DNA of 22,435 nt from an uncultured Clostridia bacterium. GTDB taxonomy: Bacteria; Bacillota; Clostridia; Oscillospirales; Ruminococcaceae. Both the position numbers and the translations under genes were made by a program. The stretch lies in contig CALXKG010000005.1 in NCBI GenBank assembly GCA_944388825.1, positions 1 to 22,435 on the forward strand, read 5' to 3'. Shown one piece after another: positions 21,828 through 22,435 of this stretch (position 1 is its first letter; each line of letters opens with the position of its first letter). The notes under the pieces are model-generated. The model had not been told where the DNA came from. It ran no database searches and saw only the letters and a list, made by a program, of their open reading frames with translations.

Positions 21828-22435
21828 ATGGAGACACATATTTTAACCGATTCGGCCCTGCACCTGTTCCGCGCGGCGCTTATCCGCCGGGAGAAAACGC
21901 CGGCGACAATTGATAAATATATGCATGATATCCGGGAGTTTGCCGTCTGGACAAAGGGAAAGGCGGTCACGCCGGAACGGGCGGCGGCGTGGAAACACAT
22001 TCTCGCGGAAAACTGGGAACCGGCTACGGTCAACTGCAAGATTGCAGCACTTAACGCGCTGTTTTCGTTTCTGGGCTGGGAGGACTGCCGGGTAAAGGCG
22101 CTAAAAATTCAGCGGAAAAACTTCCGGGAAGACGCGAAAGAGCTGACCCGGGATGAATTTATCCGCCTTGTGTCGGCGGCGGAACGGCGCGGCAAAGCGC
22201 GTCTGGCACTGCTGCTGGAAGCAATCGGTTCAACCGGCGTGCGGGTGAGCGAGATCCGTTACTTTACCGTCGAGGCGGCAAAGCGGGGGATCGCGGAGAT
22301 CGCGCTGAAGGGAAAAATCCGGACGATCCTGCTGCCGGGGATACTCTGCCGGAAACTGCTGAAATATGCCCGGAAACAGAAAATCGCTTCCGGCGGGATT
22401 TTCCTCACCAGAAGCGGTAAACCGATTTCCAGAAA
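21828..22435 (+). CDS. Tyrosine recombinase (XerD/phage-integrase type), 5' part, runs off the window
   Basis: 202 codons are open from ATG 21828 (GGGAG eight bases upstream) to the right edge without a stop. The N-terminal SAM-like core-binding domain is METHILTDSALHLFRAALIRR, then KTPATIDKYMHDIREFAVW and VNCKIAALNALFSFLGW. The catalytic domain begins at KELTRDEFIRLV (about 104-115) and has the first catalytic Arg139 in TGVRVSEI and the beta-hairpin Lys in ALKGKIRTILLP (about 161/163). The HxxR and Tyr motifs should follow outside the window. The family is about 280 residues and is common in gut Clostridia. Members of the wider family mediate DNA inversion, element integration or dimer resolution. 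It sits beside a severed surface-protein gene, so a role in local rearrangement is possible but unproven. Confidence 0.88.
   Translation, partial: METHILTDSALHLFRAALIRREKTPATIDKYMHDIREFAVWTKGKAVTPERAAAWKHILAENWEPATVNCKIAALNALFSFLGWEDCRVKALKIQRKNFREDAKELTRDEFIRLVSAAERRGKARLALLLEAIGSTGVRVSEIRYFTVEAAKRGIAEIALKGKIRTILLPGILCRKLLKYARKQKIASGGIFLTRSGKPISR

Noticed and set aside
1..22435. CRISPR array, tRNA, rRNA, T-box or complete insertion sequence
   Set aside because: No regularly spaced repeats, cloverleaf sequences, T-box core or transposase frames were seen on either strand.

Overview
The window is GC-rich (about 60%) DNA from a Gram-positive anaerobe, most likely a gut member of the Clostridia (Oscillospirales/Ruminococcaceae-like). 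This is inferred from strong AGGAGG-type ribosome binding sites, lysine synthesis by the DapL route, a Bacillus/Clostridia-type PurF with Fe-S cysteines, a glutamine synthetase-ANTAR regulator pair, LplB/YtcP-type sugar transporters, a choline/glucan-binding-type wall repeat and a small XerD-like recombinase. The species cannot be named from sequence reading alone.

Layout. (1) 1-2011: 3' end of hemW, a 380-base gap packed with perfect hairpins, then prmA and a strong bidirectional terminator. (2) 2021-11993, all on the minus strand. In transcription order these are a MATE exporter with its own promoter and terminator, then glnA, an ANTAR-domain regulator, purF, carA, dapF, pyrG and dapL. Glutamine synthetase is followed by three glutamine-consuming amidotransferases (PurF, CarA, PyrG) and two consecutive meso-diaminopimelate enzymes (DapL, DapF). 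This looks like a nitrogen-linked gene set. (3) 11994-12466: divergent intergenic region with two promoters and a GC-rich set of mutually exclusive hairpins ending in a terminator-like stem. (4) 12467-16089, plus strand: two ABC permeases and a lipoprotein binding protein for an oligosaccharide-type substrate. No ATPase is present, as is usual for this family. (5) 16130-21188, plus strand: an extended -10 promoter, an AraC-type membrane sensor-regulator that has lost most of its extracellular domain and is out of frame, an MFS permease, an SDR oxidoreductase, a second SDR-like protein without the catalytic Tyr/Lys, and a ThuA-family protein, closed by a strong hairpin. (6) 21189-22435: a 3' remnant of a cell-wall-binding protein (minus), an abrupt change to AT-rich DNA at about 21500, a near-perfect 27-base palindrome, and the 5' two thirds of a tyrosine recombinase that runs off the window.

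The parts most worth pursuing are: the MFS/SDR/pseudo-SDR/ThuA operon with its damaged regulator, which looks like a sugar-derivative catabolic unit; the GS-ANTAR-amidotransferase cluster, whose synthetase lacks the expected Glu-flap residue and whose regulator lacks the phospho-acceptor Asp; and the recombinase beside a promoterless surface-protein 3' fragment. No rRNA, tRNA, CRISPR array or complete insertion sequence was seen.
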